In this document: in pieces, positions 61,801 to 64,000 of the stretch
Layout: each line of letters begins with the position of its first letter
How positions within the stretch are numbered: the stretch's first letter is position 1
Origin: Paracyclopina nana
Lineage: Eukaryota > Arthropoda > Copepoda > Cyclopoida > Cyclopettidae
Length of the DNA: 64,000 nt
Direction: 5' to 3'
Assembly (NCBI GenBank): GCA_019096065.1
Contig: JAGUCH010000009.1
Span: 1,436,001-1,500,000 of the forward strand
Position numbers and translations under genes: made by a program
Notes under the pieces: generated by a model
What the model was told of the DNA's origin: nothing
Databases searched by the model: none
The model's input: the letters and a program-made list of their open reading frames with translations, nothing else

Positions 61801-64000
61801 CTAAAAGACTGATGATTGATGGTTCTTCGCTGTTTCAACACTGCTGAAGTCTGCAGAATAAGCCACAGCGAAAATTAGGCAGAGAAAGAAGGCTTTTGTA
61901 CTCAAAAATAAGCCTTAGTGAAAACAAGTGAGTATTTTTAAGTAATTTGTCTATTTTTCAAATAATCAAGATTTACAAAGCTCAGTTCATCAACAATATT
62001 TTTGCTTATTGTATATAGTTGCAATTTTTTTTTAGATAAGAACGAAATATAATTTTGCCTTGCACAGCCTACAAAGAGCATCCAAATATCTATGAAATTG
62101 GTGATTATGTTTATGACGAAGCAGCAAGTAATTTTCCCCAATTTGTATCCCTAAATTGCACAATGTTCTAAGAAACAAGGAGACAATTAAAGAAATGTAC
62201 TATGCAAGTCAACGAGCCAAACAATGAGACTCAATTGTAATCCCTGAATTCTGCTGAGAGCTCACAAAGATGGAATTTAGCAACGAATGGAGGATTTTCC
62301 CTAAGGAAAACCGCCTACTTATAGTGTGTGAGAAATTTAATCTTATTCCATCTACTTTGTGCAAGTGTGGTCAGGGAATTGGCACAGGTTCATTCATTAA
62401 AGTACACAGAAACCACATTGCTTATTTACTTTTCGCAGCGACGAGAGAAAGTTCTAAGGTCAAGCAAAGACGCAATTGATGACAGATGGCTTTCAGAAAA
62501 TTGGTTTTTTCTCCTCCAAGCAGTGGTGAATGCATACCACATTGTTGGCAGATAAGAAGGCTCTTTTCACATTTCTTTGCGACGAAGTGGGACGAAAAAT
62601 GGCATTAAAAGTTGACGTTTTCAGATTACGGAAATTAAAAAACTTTTTCTGGAATCCTGACGACGATAAACATCTTTTTTTTGCCGTAGCCATGAAAATT
62701 AAACAGAGTATAGAAAAATGGTGCTTTCTTTAACTAAATGCAATCAATTCGGAAAAAGTCATAGCACTTGTGGTTGAACATTGGAGCAGTGGCCTTTGTT
62801 GTTGTCAATGTTCACATCTGCTTCACAGAATATTTTACCTAGTTCAAAATCTGATGCATGGTGATAGCAACGTCATACCGTAATATACAAATCAGAAAAA
62901 TACTTGTGTAATTGGCTTCCAATTGAGTGAACATGGAATTACTAAAATTGCAACAAAATAATCATTGAGCTATATCAAGCCCAATTAATGAGCTCACACA
63001 GCATTTTGTGTAGTTTGAACCAAAAAATATATTTGGTGGCAAAGCTTGGAAATTTCAGTGTTGTGAATTGAAGGCAAAAATACAGCCATGTCTCATAATT
63101 TGCTATTATGCATTTGTTATTTGGGCTTGTGATAATCCTCTTCGCACAGTTCATCTACTACGGCAAAATAAGCCGTAACTCGAGATGTCTCATGGGACAA
63201 TTTCCTGAATATATTACGACATAAATGTCGTCGTAAGTTTAAGATTCGGGCATCCTAAACGAGAGAAGGGCTGCTTAAATCAAAGCTGATTTACCACCAA
63301 TTGAGAGCTTCACTCCCGAATTCAAAACAAAAAAATCGGCTTGTCACGAGCCCTGCAAGAGCAATGGTTTCAAGTAAAATATGAGCTCTCTCAAAAGATC
63401 CAAACCAAAAAGATGGGAGCATCTCCAACTTGACATTAAAATAGGCTGAGGAGGTCATAGCTGTTTTGAAGCTTGTAAATGTGTTTTGATCTAGCCAACG
63501 TAAAAACGAAAATATGTAGCTAATTGAAACGCTTATTAAGTACTTGTTTTCACAAGAGCTCTTTGGGTGGCAGCAAAAATCTCATTTTCACCAAGAGACC
63601 CTTACGAAATCGCCTAACCTTCTTCTAAATTACTTTATATCCCGAGTGCGAGTGGCTCATGAAATTAGTTTTAATATTGCTCAATTTCCAAATCTTAGTG
63701 ACAAGTTCATTGCACAGTTAATTATCAGGCACATTTCATCAACTCATCAAAAGCAGATTTAGTTAGTTTTCAATAGAAAACCATGCCATTTTCTGCTAGA
63801 ATCGCCATAGCGATCAGCAAAAAAATTACACGGTGGAATGCTATTGTCACTATAAAACAGGCCAATCTAAATCACATCAAAAACTTTGCCTTAATAGAAC
63901 CCAGTGACAACAGTTTGGGTTTCCCGAGAAACAAGATAAAAACAAGGTTTCTCCACGTCTTTGCAATTCCAGTAAATAACGGATCAAAATAATGCCAAAA

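Larger units (their letters stand above)
59953..64000. other. Gene-free right end
   Basis: AT-rich DNA with short frames that show no family or splice support. It holds the MITEs at 60312-60785 and 61081-61299 and the hairpin at 61654-61800. A stray GTTCATCTAC motif lies near 63149. Confidence 0.5.

Noticed and set aside
61938-63992. Several 60-75-codon frames near the right end
   Set aside because: No recognisable domain, splice partner or codon bias. Length is within chance for this composition.

Overview
The window is metazoan nuclear DNA, most likely from an arthropod or a related invertebrate; I cannot fix the taxon. The genes are split by GT-AG introns (two look GC-AG). Coding exons sit in AT-rich non-coding DNA full of small DNA transposons, tRNA-derived SINEs and one intact LTR retrotransposon. 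The recognisable proteins are animal-type: SAMHD1, SCYL2, syndapin/PACSIN, an SLC46-type transporter and an NPY/NPF-like receptor. All exon coordinates were worked out by eye from splice consensus, reading-frame phase and family similarity.

Left part (1-14.9 kb) is gene-dense. A GC-rich intronless zinc-knuckle ORF is cut by the left edge. Next come a secreted Cys-rich protein (-), a Myb/SANT-like coiled-coil protein (-), an AAGCTT-rich hAT-type MITE, SAMHD1 (+, 5 exons, no SAM domain), a small membrane protein (-), a type I membrane protein (-), and SCYL2 (+, 10 coding exons). SCYL2 is divergent from the type I membrane protein across a very short shared promoter.

Middle part (15-36 kb): 3.6 kb of non-coding DNA leads into syndapin (+, F-BAR to SH3, with candidate cassette exons). 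An SLC46-like 12-exon transporter (+) follows, with introns loaded with MITEs. A GC-rich low-complexity nuclear-type protein (-) comes next, with a degraded duplicate just downstream of it.

Right part (36-64 kb) is repeat-dominated. It holds foldback hairpins, a 106-bp tandem satellite, a SINE-containing unit duplicated in tandem (one copy carrying a 373-bp hAT-like MITE, the other keeping the empty site), nested MITEs, and an NPY/NPF-like GPCR (-) spread over 10 kb. A 5.9-kb Ty3/gypsy element (-) has LTRs that appear identical, a 4-bp target duplication and a textbook -1 frameshift signal. The last 4 kb has no gene I can support, only MITEs and a near-perfect 147-bp hairpin.

The genes do not form a pathway. 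The most striking features are the mobile-element structures: the gag-pol frameshift cassette, the filled/empty-site pair, and a chimeric MITE made of two families.
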